Assembly (NCBI RefSeq): GCF_022538055.1
Contig: NZ_JAKZAM010000001.1
Span: 62,001-126,000, forward strand
DNA length: 64,000 nt
Source of the DNA: Cognataquiflexum nitidum
GTDB taxonomy: Bacteria > Bacteroidota > Bacteroidia > Cytophagales > Cyclobacteriaceae
Reading direction: 5' to 3'
Part shown: positions 27,166 to 36,969 of the stretch, one piece after another
Layout of the letters: each line of letters starts with the position of its first letter
How positions within the stretch are numbered: position 1 is the first letter of the stretch
The notes under the pieces: generated by a model
The model's database searches: none
The model's input: the letters and a program-made list of their open reading frames with translations, nothing else
What the model was told of the DNA's origin: nothing
Position numbers and translations under genes: made by a program

Positions 27166-28814
27166 CTCCCCAACAACTCCCTAGCACTTTCAAACGCAGT
27201 TGGAGACGGATTGGCTCCGGCGATCATTTTGGCGATTTCCAAAACCCGCTCCTCCCCATCTAAAAGCTTTATTTTACTGATGGTCTTGTCTGCGCTGTTG
27301 TCTTTATACACAAAATAATGTTGGTCGCCCTTGGCAGCCACTTGTGGCAGATGACTGATACAAATGACTTGGTGCTGTTTTGCAATGTCCTGCATCATTC
27401 TGACCATCTGAAGCGCGATTTCACCCGAAACACCGGTATCTATTTCATCAAAAATCAAAGTCGGGAGGGCCATTTTATCAGCCATGATATACTTGATGGC
27501 GAAGATCAATCTGGAAAATTCACCGCCTGAAGCCACCTGTTTCAATGCTTGTGGTTTTACGCCTTTATTGGCTGAAAAAAGGATATCAATCTGATCCATT
27601 CCGTTTTTGGTTGGGGTGATTGATTGCTGCGAAAACTCAACCTGCGCATTTTCCATACCCAATTGTTGTAATAATTTTGCAAGTTGGGAAGCAAATGGAT
27701 GAAATGCTGATTTCCTTTTTTCGGAAAGGGCTTTGCCTTTTTCGGTCAATTCTTTCTCTGCAGTTTCTTTGGCTTTTTTCAGTTTCTCAAGTTCTTCATC
27801 CAGATTCTCCACCAAAAAGACTTTATCAGCGAGTTGATTTTCCAAAGCAATCAGTGCTTCCACACTATCCAAACCATGTTTTTTCTGCAGGTGGTAAATT
27901 TTGCTTAACCTCGTCCTTACTGTTTCAAGTTTGGCAAAATCAACTTCAATCTGTCTATCTTCTTCTTCCAGACTTGCCGCGATATCTTTCAATTCAATCA
28001 ATACGCTTTGAAATCGTTCACCATAGGTTTCAAATCTATGCGCATATTTCGAGAGCTGTTGCACACCTTGATTGGCCAAAGCCAAAAGCTTCAAGGCTCC
28101 AAATTGCTCGTCCTCCATTTGGGAAAGGACTTCCTGAATTTTAGACTTGATGTCCTCGGCATTTTCCAAGATTTCCTGCTCACTTTCCAGGTCATTTTGC
28201 TCACCTTCCTGAAGTTTCAATTCGGATAATTCTTCCAACTGAAATCTATTGAAATCAGCTTCTTTTTTCATTTCTAAAGCTTCTTGACTTAGCTTTTCAA
28301 ATACCTTTTTTGCAGACTGGAATGACTTAAAAGTTGATAAATAAGAAGCTTTTTCTTGATGGCTTTTTGAAAATGCATCTACCAAGTCCAATTGGTATTC
28401 ACCTTCCCCAAGTTGCAGGTTATCATGTTGTGAATGAACATCCATCAGTGCCTTACCAAGGTCTTTCAAGGTTTCAAGCTTTACAGGAGTATCATTGATA
28501 AATGCGCGGGATTTACCATTTGGGCTAATTTCTCTTCTAATGATGCACTCAGGATCAAAATCCAGGTCTTCACTTTTGAAAAAATCCTCCAGTCCATAAC
28601 TTCCGATGCCGAAATTCCCTTCGACCACACACTTTTTGTCCGGGTTGAGCAGTGCTTTGGTATCTGCTCTATTTCCCAATAACAGTCCAACAGCACCCAA
28701 CATGATGGATTTCCCTGCCCCGGTTTCTCCGGTGATCATGTTAAGAAACTGGCTTGGTGTCATTTCCAAGCTTTGAATCAGGGCGTAATTGGCAATGCTG
28801 AGTGAGCGGAGCAT
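27162..28814 (-). CDS. recN: DNA repair protein RecN
   Basis: 550 residues, normal for RecN, an SMC-like ATPase acting in double-strand break repair. Seen: Walker A GETGAGKS at residues 29-36, a long central coiled-coil region (about 155-375, Glu/Lys/Leu/Gln rich), the ABC-type signature QVASGGEFSRLIFAIK and Walker B LPTLIFDEIDTGVSGE, followed by HLPQVAAKGDQHYFVYK. Last gene of the minus-strand block that includes coaBC and DUF4835. Confidence 0.97.
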   Translation of the reverse strand: MLRSLSIANYALIQSLEMTPSQFLNMITGETGAGKSIMLGAVGLLLGNRADTKALLNPDKKCVVEGNFGIGSYGLEDFFKSEDLDFDPECIIRREISPNGKSRAFINDTPVKLETLKDLGKALMDVHSQHDNLQLGEGEYQLDLVDAFSKSHQEKASYLSTFKSFQSAKKVFEKLSQEALEMKKEADFNRFQLEELSELKLQEGEQNDLESEQEILENAEDIKSKIQEVLSQMEDEQFGALKLLALANQGVQQLSKYAHRFETYGERFQSVLIELKDIAASLEEEDRQIEVDFAKLETVRTRLSKIYHLQKKHGLDSVEALIALENQLADKVFLVENLDEELEKLKKAKETAEKELTEKGKALSEKRKSAFHPFASQLAKLLQQLGMENAQVEFSQQSITPTKNGMDQIDILFSANKGVKPQALKQVASGGEFSRLIFAIKYIMADKMALPTLIFDEIDTGVSGEIALQMVRMMQDIAKQHQVICISHLPQVAAKGDQHYFVYKDNSADKTISKIKLLDGEERVLEIAKMIAGANPSPTAFESARELLGS

Positions 28815-28861
28815 TTAATGGGTTTAATTTTTTTATTCAACAAATCTAACAAATAACGGAA

Positions 28862-29767
28862 TCAATCTTTGAGTAGGTCATTGTACCTTTTTGAGTTGTT
28901 TGGATCAATTTTAAGAAGTACTTCTACAGCCTCTGCGCGTACTTCTTTTGGGGCATTTTGGAAAACCCGCATTATTTCATCTCTTTTTGCATCCAAAAAT
29001 GCAATTACAAAAATACTGTTTGGCTGTGCGGTGTTGGCACTTTCTACCAATTGGAATGCAGTAACCATATTTTCATAAGCTTCCTCAGGATTGGTGAGAA
29101 GCATGTCAAGTCCTTTGCGGTGGTAGAGATATATGGCTTCCCTTATTGGTGCAAAGACAGATGAAGTATAGATGTCATTAATAAGCCAATACCTGTTTCT
29201 CCTGTCATTGGGATTGGGCATCCAACCGGCTCTATTCGATTGTTGGGCATTGTTGACGATTCCATTCGCTATTTCAAAGTATGGATTTCCTCCTCTTAAA
29301 GAAAAACTGTCATAATCAAAACCCAAAGCGATATAGGCATAATAAGCCAATAATGAACTTATGTTGTTAAGAAAGGCAAACCTATTGAATTCAAGGGGTT
29401 GAGAGAGTAGATATTCAAATCCCCAATTCCGGTCAATAAAATTAATGACCATACTTTCATAGTTAGTACCATAAACTGGTCTGACTGTTTGAATCTGAAC
29501 TGTTGCATTGTATACGCCTACCTGTGGCATATCGGAAATGGTGATCAGCATATTTCCTTTAATCCTTTCAAAGGCCTGAAATTGATCACCTGTCCAAGTC
29601 CGTCCATTAAGGAATTGCTCGAAACTGGTTTTCATGTTTTCGAAAATGGCAGTTTCTTGGGTACGGGCTCTTTCACTATTGATAATAATCGAAAAATTCA
29701 ATTCTTGTGAAAAGGAGTATGTTGAAACAAAAAAAATCAGAAGGAGTACCGAAAGTCGAATCTTCAT
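28862..29767 (-). CDS. DUF4835 family exported protein (possible type IX secretion accessory, PorD-like)
   Basis: 301 residues with a signal peptide (MKIRLSVLLLIFFVSTYSFSQ, cut after FSQ). The mature protein begins ELNFSIIINSERARTQE and contains the block NFIDRNWGFEYLLSQPLEFNRF and the segment LLAYYAYIALGFDYDSFSLRGG, the core of DUF4835. The family is found next to coaBC and recN across Bacteroidota, as here; from memory some annotations name it PorD of the type IX secretion system. I hold that name as tentative. It begins 42 nt after the coaBC stop. Confidence 0.8.
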   Translation of the reverse strand: MKIRLSVLLLIFFVSTYSFSQELNFSIIINSERARTQETAIFENMKTSFEQFLNGRTWTGDQFQAFERIKGNMLITISDMPQVGVYNATVQIQTVRPVYGTNYESMVINFIDRNWGFEYLLSQPLEFNRFAFLNNISSLLAYYAYIALGFDYDSFSLRGGNPYFEIANGIVNNAQQSNRAGWMPNPNDRRNRYWLINDIYTSSVFAPIREAIYLYHRKGLDMLLTNPEEAYENMVTAFQLVESANTAQPNSIFVIAFLDAKRDEIMRVFQNAPKEVRAEAVEVLLKIDPNNSKRYNDLLKD

Positions 29768-29808
29768 GGAGAATGGGTTTTCTTTTAAAGATAACGATAT
29801 TCTTTTTG

Positions 29809-31017
29809 TCAGATTTTTACTGGAAGATTTTTAATTTCTCCTAAAATCATCTGCGCGATTTGATTTTTGGGTAGGACGGCAGATTCCAGAGATTTTCCCT
29901 TATCAGAAAATATCCTCACCTTATTTGTATCAAGTTGAAATCCTGCTCCTGCATCTTTCATTGAGTTGAGTACGATCAGGTCAAAATTTTTCTTTTGGAG
30001 TTTGGACTTGGCATGAAATTCTTCATTTTCAGTTTCCAATGCAAAGCCCACATGAATTTGATTTGGAGATTTTTGTTTACCAAGAGTATATGCAATGTCA
30101 ATGTTTTTGACCAAGTCAATAGACATCCCATCACCTTCTTTTTTGATTTTTTCAGAGGCAACATGCTTTGGTGCATAATCAGCTACAGCCGCCGCAAAAA
30201 CACAAATATCCATCTGTAGATGCAGGCTCGAAGAGGTCTTGAACATTTCTTCGGCGCTTCTGACAGGATAAATTTTTATAGAAGGGTTTTCGGGACTCAC
30301 AGCACCTGCTCCCAAAACAAGGTACACTTCAGCGCCCTGATCTGCAAACGAATCTGCAAGTGCAGCACCCATTTTACCCGAAGAATGATTACTGATGTAC
30401 CTGACAGGATCAATGGCTTCTTGGGTAGGTCCCGACGTAATCAGTACTTTTTTTCCTTTGAATTCTTGACTTTTTGCAAAGTGGCGGACCACAAATTCTA
30501 AAATATGTTCCGGTTCCATGAGTCTACCTTGTCCCGAAAGTCCACTTGCCAATTCTCCCGTTTCAGCTTCAAGGATGATATTTCCAAAAGTTTTGATTTT
30601 ATTAAGATTCTCCCTTACAGAAGGATGTTGGTACATGTCCAAATCCATAGCAGGAGCCACCATGACAGGACACCGCGCAGAAAGGTAGGTAGCGGATAAC
30701 AAATTGTCGCAGATTCCATTGGCAAATTTGCCTAATGTATTAGCGCTTATAGGTGCTACTAAAAATAAATCTGCCCATAACCCCAGGTCCACATGATTGG
30801 TCCATACTCCGGACTTTGGATCGTGAAACTGATGATGAACAGGTCCTTTGGAAAGGGTAGCCAAAGTCAAAGGGGTAATGAAATCAAGAGCAGAAGTACT
30901 CATTATAATCTGTACTTCTGCTCCTTCTTTAACAAGAAGTCTAGTAAGAACAGCTGACTTGTAAGCCGCTATGCTTCCTGTGACTCCCAATAAAATTTTC
31001 TTACCCTTCAAAAGCAT
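29809..31017 (-). CDS. coaBC: Bifunctional phosphopantothenoylcysteine decarboxylase/phosphopantothenate-cysteine ligase
   Basis: 402 residues. Two steps of coenzyme A synthesis. The N-terminal CoaC flavoprotein domain (about 1-185) shows GVTGSIAAYKSAVLTR, WTNHVDLGLWADL with the catalytic His, and VMVAPAMDLDMY (the PxMNxxMW-like motif, here with Asp replacing Asn). The C-terminal CoaB domain (about 190-400) shows KVLITSGPTQEAIDPVRYISNHSSGKMG and the nucleotide-binding AAVADYAPK. The start ATG overlaps the rpoZ stop by 1 nt (TAATG). Confidence 0.96.
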   Translation of the reverse strand: MLLKGKKILLGVTGSIAAYKSAVLTRLLVKEGAEVQIIMSTSALDFITPLTLATLSKGPVHHQFHDPKSGVWTNHVDLGLWADLFLVAPISANTLGKFANGICDNLLSATYLSARCPVMVAPAMDLDMYQHPSVRENLNKIKTFGNIILEAETGELASGLSGQGRLMEPEHILEFVVRHFAKSQEFKGKKVLITSGPTQEAIDPVRYISNHSSGKMGAALADSFADQGAEVYLVLGAGAVSPENPSIKIYPVRSAEEMFKTSSSLHLQMDICVFAAAVADYAPKHVASEKIKKEGDGMSIDLVKNIDIAYTLGKQKSPNQIHVGFALETENEEFHAKSKLQKKNFDLIVLNSMKDAGAGFQLDTNKVRIFSDKGKSLESAVLPKNQIAQMILGEIKNLPVKI

Positions 31018-31328
31018 TATTCAGTAGGTGCTTCAGGACGCCTGAAATACAATTTATCTTCCAAAAACTCTTCCATGGCCAAAGAAGATGGCTTTGGCAT
31101 TCTTTCGTAGAATTTGGAGATTTCGATTTGTTCTTTGTTTTCAAACACTTCTTCAAGATTATCGACTGTAGAAGCAAATTCTGAAAGCTTGTTATTCAAT
31201 TCCTCCTTCATGCTTGAAGAAATCTGCTTTGCTCTTTGGGAAGCAATATGTATAGACTCATATAAGTTTCCTGTTTTTTCAGAAATCTTGTCCAAATCTC
31301 TAGTGATGATTGATGGATTAACTGCCAT
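31017..31328 (-). CDS. rpoZ: RNA polymerase omega subunit, Rpb6-like
   Basis: 103 residues. Matches the Bacteroidota omega/Rpb6 group: begins MAVNPSIITRDLDKI, followed by GNLYESIHIASQRAKQI with the conserved helix that clamps beta-prime. The tail is acidic and ends RRPEAPTE. Stabilises core polymerase. Sits between bamD and coaBC, overlapping the latter by 1 nt, the order commonly seen in this phylum. Confidence 0.9.
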   Translation of the reverse strand: MAVNPSIITRDLDKISEKTGNLYESIHIASQRAKQISSSMKEELNNKLSEFASTVDNLEEVFENKEQIEISKFYERMPKPSSLAMEEFLEDKLYFRRPEAPTE

Positions 31329-31356
31329 GTCTTATTTTTTTAAAATTACTGCTTGA

Positions 31357-32265
31357 TTATTTGTCTTTTTCGAGTTCTGCTCTTTTTTCAGCTTCATTTT
31401 CTGCCTTTGCCTTAGCAAGCTCCTCCTCGTATTCCTTTTTTATTTTTTGATGGGCGAGTAATTCAACTTGGGATTTTCTAACCAACTCATCAATACTGCC
31501 TATATACTTACTGTCGGGATATTTTCTTTTGAACTGAGAGGCATATTTCGAGACATCCTTTAACCTTTCTTCTTTTTTATCAAAAACACTTCTTTCCCCA
31601 TATGCCAAGGAAACTTCCACTAATTTGTATCCAAGCTCCTCGTTATGCTTACTATCAGGGTAGCTTTTTGCAAAATTCTGAAAATTGATAATACATGCCC
31701 TGTAGAAATCTCCGGGATATAATCCATCTGTTAACCTTAGATAAAGCAAAGATTCCTGATAGGCTTTCTCTTCAAATCTGACTTGAAGATCTTCAATCAT
31801 TGCTGTCGCCCTTTCGTATGAATCGGATTCAGGAAATCTATTGATGAATATCTGTATTGCATTTACGGCATCGTGACTGCTTTTTTGGTCAAGATTATAA
31901 TCCGGAGCATCCAAATAAAGAGAGTAGGCGTTCATGAACAAAGCCTCTTCAGCCATCGGGCTTCGGTTGTAAGTCTGATAGAAAGTGTTAAAATATCCGG
32001 CTGATTCTATATATCTCTTTAATTTGAAATGACTATATGCGTAATTAAAATCTGCAAGTTCAGCTTTCTCACTTCCTCGGATTACCGGAAGTACTTTGTC
32101 ATAAAGGATGATGGCTTTATTAAACTCCCCTTCATTATAATACCTATTGGCACCTTCATAAAGCTCCTCCCAGTTTGTACTTTTTTCTAATTTATAGAAA
32201 CCAGAGCAACCTGAAACTGCAACGATGAGAAATATTGGAATGATGTAGAGGGAGAGTTTTTTCAT
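31357..32265 (-). CDS. bamD: Outer membrane protein assembly factor BamD
   Basis: 302 residues from the ATG at 32263-32265, which puts the lipoprotein signal MKKLSLYIIPIFLIVAVSGC at the N-terminus (lipobox AVSGC). A frame 15 codons longer exists but would displace the signal. The mature part consists of TPR-like helical repeats (NRYYNEGEFNKAIILYDKVL; FNYAYSHFKLKRYIESAGYF; ALFMNAYSLYL) and ends in a charged Glu/Lys coiled tail. BamD is a periplasmic lipoprotein of the BAM complex that inserts beta-barrel proteins. Confidence 0.93.
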   Translation of the reverse strand: MKKLSLYIIPIFLIVAVSGCSGFYKLEKSTNWEELYEGANRYYNEGEFNKAIILYDKVLPVIRGSEKAELADFNYAYSHFKLKRYIESAGYFNTFYQTYNRSPMAEEALFMNAYSLYLDAPDYNLDQKSSHDAVNAIQIFINRFPESDSYERATAMIEDLQVRFEEKAYQESLLYLRLTDGLYPGDFYRACIINFQNFAKSYPDSKHNEELGYKLVEVSLAYGERSVFDKKEERLKDVSKYASQFKRKYPDSKYIGSIDELVRKSQVELLAHQKIKKEYEEELAKAKAENEAEKRAELEKDK

Positions 32266-32333
32266 TGCTTTTGGAGGCGCAAATATAAATGAATATTCAT
32301 TTGAAACCAATTATTTATCAAATGGGGGAGTGG

Positions 32334-33041
32334 CTACTTCTTGACAACGAGTTTTTTGGTGACAATATTTTTGTTGTCAACGAATAAAGTATAAAAATAA
32401 ACTCCAGGGTTAAAATCTGCGACATTGATCACGAGATTCTTTTGGAGTGGGTCTAATTGGTATTCGGCCACGGGGTTTCCGATAAAACTGTTAATACTTA
32501 TTTTTACTACTGCAGTTGGGTTTTTGATTACATAATCAATTTGGGCCATCCTGTTGGTCGGGTTAGGATACGCACTACCTATGCTAATGTCCTTATGATT
32601 GGTTTCGTCAGCACTCGGATTAGAAACCTCATAGACAGACTCAATCACAAATACGTCCCTGATGTTGGTGCTATTGTAGAAATGTAGGTCGAAATTCCCC
32701 TTGGTTTCGATTATACCTAATTCGAACTCCAAGTAAAGGTCTGTGAATATTTCACCTGCCTGTAATATGATTTTAATTTTGGAAAGGTCTCTCTTCGGAT
32801 CAAAGCATTTCTCAGCTATGCAGATTTTTACATTTTGGGAAGAACCTATATTTCCTCGAAGAAATTTGAGGCTGTATTCTTTAACCTGATTGCTTTCATT
32901 GTGGATGATCAGGGATTTTCTCTGTGAACTTCCTATTGTACCGCTGAATTCGATGTTTTCAGACAAGACCCTTATCTGTGCTTCCGATAATAACGGAAGC
33001 ATGATCAAGATGCATGTAAAAAGTAAGAAAATTCGTTTCAT
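32334..33041 (-). CDS. Secreted protein with type IX secretion C-terminal sorting domain
   Basis: 235 residues from the ATG at 33039-33041 (MKRIFLLFTCILIML, signal peptide cut near SEAQ); a TTG further upstream would only add a few residues. The middle region has no recognised domain. The last 80 residues form a type A sorting domain: start AYPNPTNRMAQIDYVI, internal VVKISINSFIGNPV, and ending GVYFYTLFVDNKNIVTKKLVVKK. By family knowledge this tail directs export through the type IX system and is removed or used for surface attachment. Small for a T9SS cargo; function unknown. Confidence 0.82.
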   Translation of the reverse strand: MKRIFLLFTCILIMLPLLSEAQIRVLSENIEFSGTIGSSQRKSLIIHNESNQVKEYSLKFLRGNIGSSQNVKICIAEKCFDPKRDLSKIKIILQAGEIFTDLYLEFELGIIETKGNFDLHFYNSTNIRDVFVIESVYEVSNPSADETNHKDISIGSAYPNPTNRMAQIDYVIKNPTAVVKISINSFIGNPVAEYQLDPLQKNLVINVADFNPGVYFYTLFVDNKNIVTKKLVVKK

Positions 33042-33225
33042 GTAAATGTTTATCAATAGGCCGTATTCGCTGTGTTGCAGTTATTGTTGATACGTATAAA
33101 TTTAACAAATAGGTTTGGTGTTTTTATACAAACAGGGTTAAAAATTGTTAACCTTTTATAAAATTTTTTTAATGTAATTCCGTTTGCCTACGCAGATTTC
33201 CCTTTTGGTTTTTCCCAACTTGCAT

Positions 33226-34842
33226 TTAGTTTCCCGATTTTAGTTTTTCCTCCAAAAGTTTTTGTATTTCCTCGTCACTTGGGGCGAGGATAACTGCATC
33301 GGGCTGATTGAAAAAATTAAATCTGTTTTTTTCTCTTTTTTTGGGCATTCTCCACTCATTGATAGCTTTCATACTCGGTTTTTCTTCTTCCCTCCATCTA
33401 AATCCCACTAATTCTTTGTCCTTTTCTTCTATCATATGGGGTGGTTTGAAGTTGCCTTCGGGCTTGACCAGCCAATTTATCTTTTTGATATTTCCTTCTT
33501 CAAAGAACATCATGATATTGGCGCAAAGCATTTTATTCATTCCACGCAGCAGGGTATCTCCCACCAAATCAAAATAAATGGATTCTCCATTTCCCTGAAT
33601 ATGTAACCTGCTGATTTTTTGATCTTTGAAGTATCCTGTCATCCTCCGGCCTTTCATCTGATTGAAATTGCCAATTGTATCGCGATTTACCGTAAATGCA
33701 TTCTGGATTAGAAAAACCTTGTCTATTTCTTCATTTACTATCAAAAAACTGATACTGTCAGCAGTGATCTGATTTTTGTTTTCCCAAATAATAGGGTCTT
33801 TGTAGAGGTGAATGGTCGAGTCGGAATTGATGTAGACCAAAGAGTCGGATTTTCCGTGAAGTTCAGATTTGATCAATCTGACATTGTGAAAGGCATATAG
33901 GAATCTTTGCTGCGAATCAGCACTCTCCTCTGAAATAAGCGTATCTGCGGCAACAAACATGGTGTCTGTTTCCATGTATTTTTTTACCAAGGCATTACCG
34001 TACACTATACTGTATTTGCGGTCCTCCCAATATTTTCCCTCTTCACCAAAAATCTCGATTTCTCTTTCTTTGTTGTAAAGACTTACATTGACTTTGCCCT
34101 CATAGTATTTATTATTCTCTTCATAATAAAGGGTTTCAGCATAGACCAAGCTTGTTTCAGTCTCCACATCTCCATCATAAAATCTGAAGATTTTATTCTC
34201 AGTGTCGTAATAGCTCCCTTTTTGGGCGTTAAGTAGATGCCCCTCTTTAGAGACTATATTGGTGATTCCTACTGTTTCTGCTGTCTTTGGTACAGTGCGA
34301 TAAATTAAAAAATCTGTCTTTAAGGTATAATCAGGATTGACCAATATTACCTGATCGGTAAAGGTGATTTTCTCTAGTGTAGTTTCATAGCTGCCATTCT
34401 CACTTGTAAGTACATTGGTACTATCGACTACTTTGCCTTTGTTGAAATAATTGGCCACACCTGTAGCCCTGTTATAATCTAAAAAATCTGTATACAGTGT
34501 TGTGGTTTGGTTTTTGAAAATCACATTGGTTCTCAGTTTGGCAGTTTTGGTATTTCCGTCATACTCGGCATACCTGCTTGTGGTAGTGATTGGGTCCTCG
34601 GTGTCCACTATCCGGACGCTTCCATAAAGAATGGCCCTGTTTTCTGCCCTATAAAAATGTGCAGAGTCGCAATAAATCAGAGAGTTTTGATGCTTCATCC
34701 TGACATCAATCAATAATCTCTCAAATCCATTGGCCCCCTGTAGCAACTCTGCATTTTGGATCTCAAGCAAATTCTGGGCGTAAACACCCTGAATTTGCCA
34801 CATAAACAGCAAAATGAAGAGAAATGAAGCGTATTTGATCAT
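33226..34842 (-). CDS. OstA-like protein (LptA/OstA N-terminal family)
   Basis: 538 residues with a signal peptide ending near VYAQ. The first 250 residues carry repeated OstA/LptA-type beta-jellyroll units: LIYCDSAHFYRAENRAILYGSVRI, then TTSRYAEYDGNTKTAKLRTNVIF and similar. Proteins of this group bridge lipopolysaccharide across the periplasm or resemble those that do. The long C-terminal part is typical of the Bacteroidota version. Its presence with the LptF/LptG-like permease at 7766 supports a complete Lpt export path, the other parts lying outside the window. Divergent from tilS. Confidence 0.85.
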   Translation of the reverse strand: MIKYASFLFILLFMWQIQGVYAQNLLEIQNAELLQGANGFERLLIDVRMKHQNSLIYCDSAHFYRAENRAILYGSVRIVDTEDPITTTSRYAEYDGNTKTAKLRTNVIFKNQTTTLYTDFLDYNRATGVANYFNKGKVVDSTNVLTSENGSYETTLEKITFTDQVILVNPDYTLKTDFLIYRTVPKTAETVGITNIVSKEGHLLNAQKGSYYDTENKIFRFYDGDVETETSLVYAETLYYEENNKYYEGKVNVSLYNKEREIEIFGEEGKYWEDRKYSIVYGNALVKKYMETDTMFVAADTLISEESADSQQRFLYAFHNVRLIKSELHGKSDSLVYINSDSTIHLYKDPIIWENKNQITADSISFLIVNEEIDKVFLIQNAFTVNRDTIGNFNQMKGRRMTGYFKDQKISRLHIQGNGESIYFDLVGDTLLRGMNKMLCANIMMFFEEGNIKKINWLVKPEGNFKPPHMIEEKDKELVGFRWREEEKPSMKAINEWRMPKKREKNRFNFFNQPDAVILAPSDEEIQKLLEEKLKSGN

Positions 34843-34892
34843 TAGAATTTTGAATCAGGGTGCAAATTAACCAAAATTGGTATTTTTGATTT

Positions 34893-36209
34893 ATGGAAGA
34901 GCTTTTTAAAAACCATATACGTTCAAAAAAACTTTTGGATGAAAACAAATTTTACCTTCTCGCTATAAGTGGAGGTATAGATTCCGTCTGTTTGGGTTAT
35001 TTGCTTCGCTCAGCAGGTATAGGTTTCGCACTTGCCCATGTCAATTTTGGACTTAGAGGAATGGAAAGCCATGGAGATGAAGTTTTTTTACGAGGTCTTG
35101 CAAAGCAATGGGATGTGCGACTCCATGTGGTCCATGCCAAAAAAGAAGAATTAGATCGTCCGGGCAGTTCGATACAGATGGCTGCAAGGGAATTTCGCTA
35201 TGCTTGGTTTGAGGACCTTCTAAAAGAATATGGCTACGGAGGATTATTGGTGGCCCATCATGCTGATGACCAATTGGAGACTGTCTTCCTCAACTTATTG
35301 AGAGGTACGGGGATTGAGGGAATTTATGGCATGTCTGAGGTTAGGGGAGATGTTATTAGACCTTTGTTAGGGTTTTCAAGATCGGATATTGAGGCATTTA
35401 TGAACTCCAATTCCTTGGGATGGCGAGAAGATAGCAGCAATCAAAAAAATGATTACAAAAGAAATATCCTCCGAAATAAGGTGTTGCCAATGCTGAAAGA
35501 GGAGTTTCCCGAAAGTCTTCAAGTCCTGGACATGAGTTTCAAAAGGCTGAAAGATACTGGTAGGGCTTTTTTTTCCTTATACCAAAAGTGGAAAAGCGAG
35601 GTAATTTTATCAGAAGGGGAATACCAATATTTGTCTATAAATGAAATCAGCAATATTCCCGGAAAGCATTCTATGCTATATTATTGGCTTAGGGATTTTG
35701 GGTTTTCGTATTCGGATGTCAAGGATATTTTTGCTTCTATTGACAAGGGGGACATTGGAAAAACTTTCCATGCCGGAAAATACATTTTGAATAAAGACAG
35801 GGAATACCTGATTTTGGGCAAAAATGATTTTGAATGGGAAGAGAAAAAGGTTGAAGTGCATGATATTTCTGTCCTCATTAAAGACAAAAAATATGATATA
35901 CTCCATCTTGAAGGGGATATTGATATGGATAAATCGAAAGAAAACGCCATGTTTGATTTGGATAAACTCCTGTTTCCCCTAGTCATCAAAAAATGGGAGT
36001 TGGGAGATAGGATTGTGCCATTGGGGATGGACAAGCCAAAAAAAATCAGTGATTTATTAGTAGATTTGAAAGTGCCATTGATCCAGAAAAAGCAGGTTTT
36101 GGTACTTTGGTCTGGCGACGAAATAGCCTGGGTAGTTGGTTTTAGGATAGGAGAGCATTTCAAATGTGGACCAAAAACGAAAAGAGTACTTTATTTCAAA
36201 AACATATAA
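34893..36209 (+). CDS. tilS: tRNA(Ile)-lysidine synthase
   Basis: 438 residues. Modifies C34 of the tRNA-Ile CAU anticodon to lysidine. Seen: the PP-loop SGGIDS at residues 26-31, AHVNFGLRGMES, the VAHHADDQLETVFLNLLRGTG motif characteristic of TilS, and RNILRNKVLPML. The C-terminal domain (about residues 330-438) includes a TilS substrate-specificity segment WELGDRIVPLGM. The next gene follows after 3 nt. Confidence 0.95.
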   Translation: MEELFKNHIRSKKLLDENKFYLLAISGGIDSVCLGYLLRSAGIGFALAHVNFGLRGMESHGDEVFLRGLAKQWDVRLHVVHAKKEELDRPGSSIQMAAREFRYAWFEDLLKEYGYGGLLVAHHADDQLETVFLNLLRGTGIEGIYGMSEVRGDVIRPLLGFSRSDIEAFMNSNSLGWREDSSNQKNDYKRNILRNKVLPMLKEEFPESLQVLDMSFKRLKDTGRAFFSLYQKWKSEVILSEGEYQYLSINEISNIPGKHSMLYYWLRDFGFSYSDVKDIFASIDKGDIGKTFHAGKYILNKDREYLILGKNDFEWEEKKVEVHDISVLIKDKKYDILHLEGDIDMDKSKENAMFDLDKLLFPLVIKKWELGDRIVPLGMDKPKKISDLLVDLKVPLIQKKQVLVLWSGDEIAWVVGFRIGEHFKCGPKTKRVLYFKNI

Positions 36210-36212
36210 GCA

Positions 36213-36737
36213 ATGATCAATCCTTTTTCCAGGACTTTCAATGAAAGTGAACTTGAAATTTTTCAGTTTCTTTCACAGGTTAATTTTTTTGAAAAACTCA
36301 AAAACATTGAAATGGCTAGATTTTTACCTGCCATACACCACCGTAAATATTTAAAAGACGAAGTGATTTTCTTCCGAGGGGATCCAAGTCAAGCTTTTTA
36401 CATCATTAAAAGTGGGAAAATCAACCTTACCATTGACATCAAGGAGTCATTTGAAGTAATCAAAGAATTGGGGAAAATTGAAGCTTTTGGAGAAAATGCT
36501 CTTTTGGAAAATACCAAGAGGATTTACACAGCAATTGTGGGCACCGATCAGGCGGAGCTGATGGTAATACCACATTTTGCCATTATGGAGATCTTTGAAA
36601 GCAACCCAAAAATCAAAGCCAAGGTGATGACTTCATTGGCGGAGTACTATAATGAAAATAACAGACGGCTTTTCAAATCTTATAAAAATTCATTTGGGTT
36701 TTTCAACCTTGGCGAAATGTTTGAAACACCTCAATAA
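36213..36737 (+). CDS. Cyclic-nucleotide-binding-domain protein without DNA-binding domain
   Basis: 174 residues. A single cNMP-binding fold covers about residues 20-150: FFRGDPSQAFYIIKSGKINLTI, then GKIEAFGENALLENTKRIYTAIV with the phosphate-binding-cassette region. A Crp/Fnr regulator would carry a C-terminal helix-turn-helix of about 70 residues, which is missing here; the protein ends in a Phe-rich tail FGFFNLGEMF. The expected Arg in the cassette is replaced in the sequence RRIYTAIV-like context, so nucleotide binding is uncertain. Lies 3 nt after tilS. Confidence 0.82.
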   Translation: MINPFSRTFNESELEIFQFLSQVNFFEKLKNIEMARFLPAIHHRKYLKDEVIFFRGDPSQAFYIIKSGKINLTIDIKESFEVIKELGKIEAFGENALLENTKRIYTAIVGTDQAELMVIPHFAIMEIFESNPKIKAKVMTSLAEYYNENNRRLFKSYKNSFGFFNLGEMFETPQ

Positions 36738-36873
36738 ATACAATTCTGATCTTGGAATTCAATAATTCCAACATGTTCTGGACCAAAAAATAAAAATAGG
36801 CAAGAAGGACCAACATCTGAAAATTTTGCCCGTAAAATCTCTTGAGAATAATTAAAACAAACGGCCGATTATT

Positions 36874-36894
36874 AAGTATTCAATCGGAATACTT
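36874..36894. promoter_or_regulatory. Inverted repeat upstream of mdh, possible operator
   Basis: AAGTATTC (36874-36881) and GAATACTT (36887-36894) are exact inverted repeats separated by 5 nt, inside the 232-nt gap before mdh. A second, overlapping dyad CCGATT (36865-36870) / AATCGG (36882-36887) shares its right arm. No U tract follows directly, so a DNA-binding site is more plausible than a terminator; the binding protein is unknown. Confidence 0.4.
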
Positions 36895-36969
36895 TATTTA
36901 GAAACCTTTGTTTAATAACTTAGCGCCACTTTTGAAATAAATTTTAAAACTAAAAATAAACCTTATATC

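Noticed and set aside
36213..36737. Crp/Fnr transcription regulator
   Set aside because: The sequence ends after the cNMP-binding domain; no helix-turn-helix is present.
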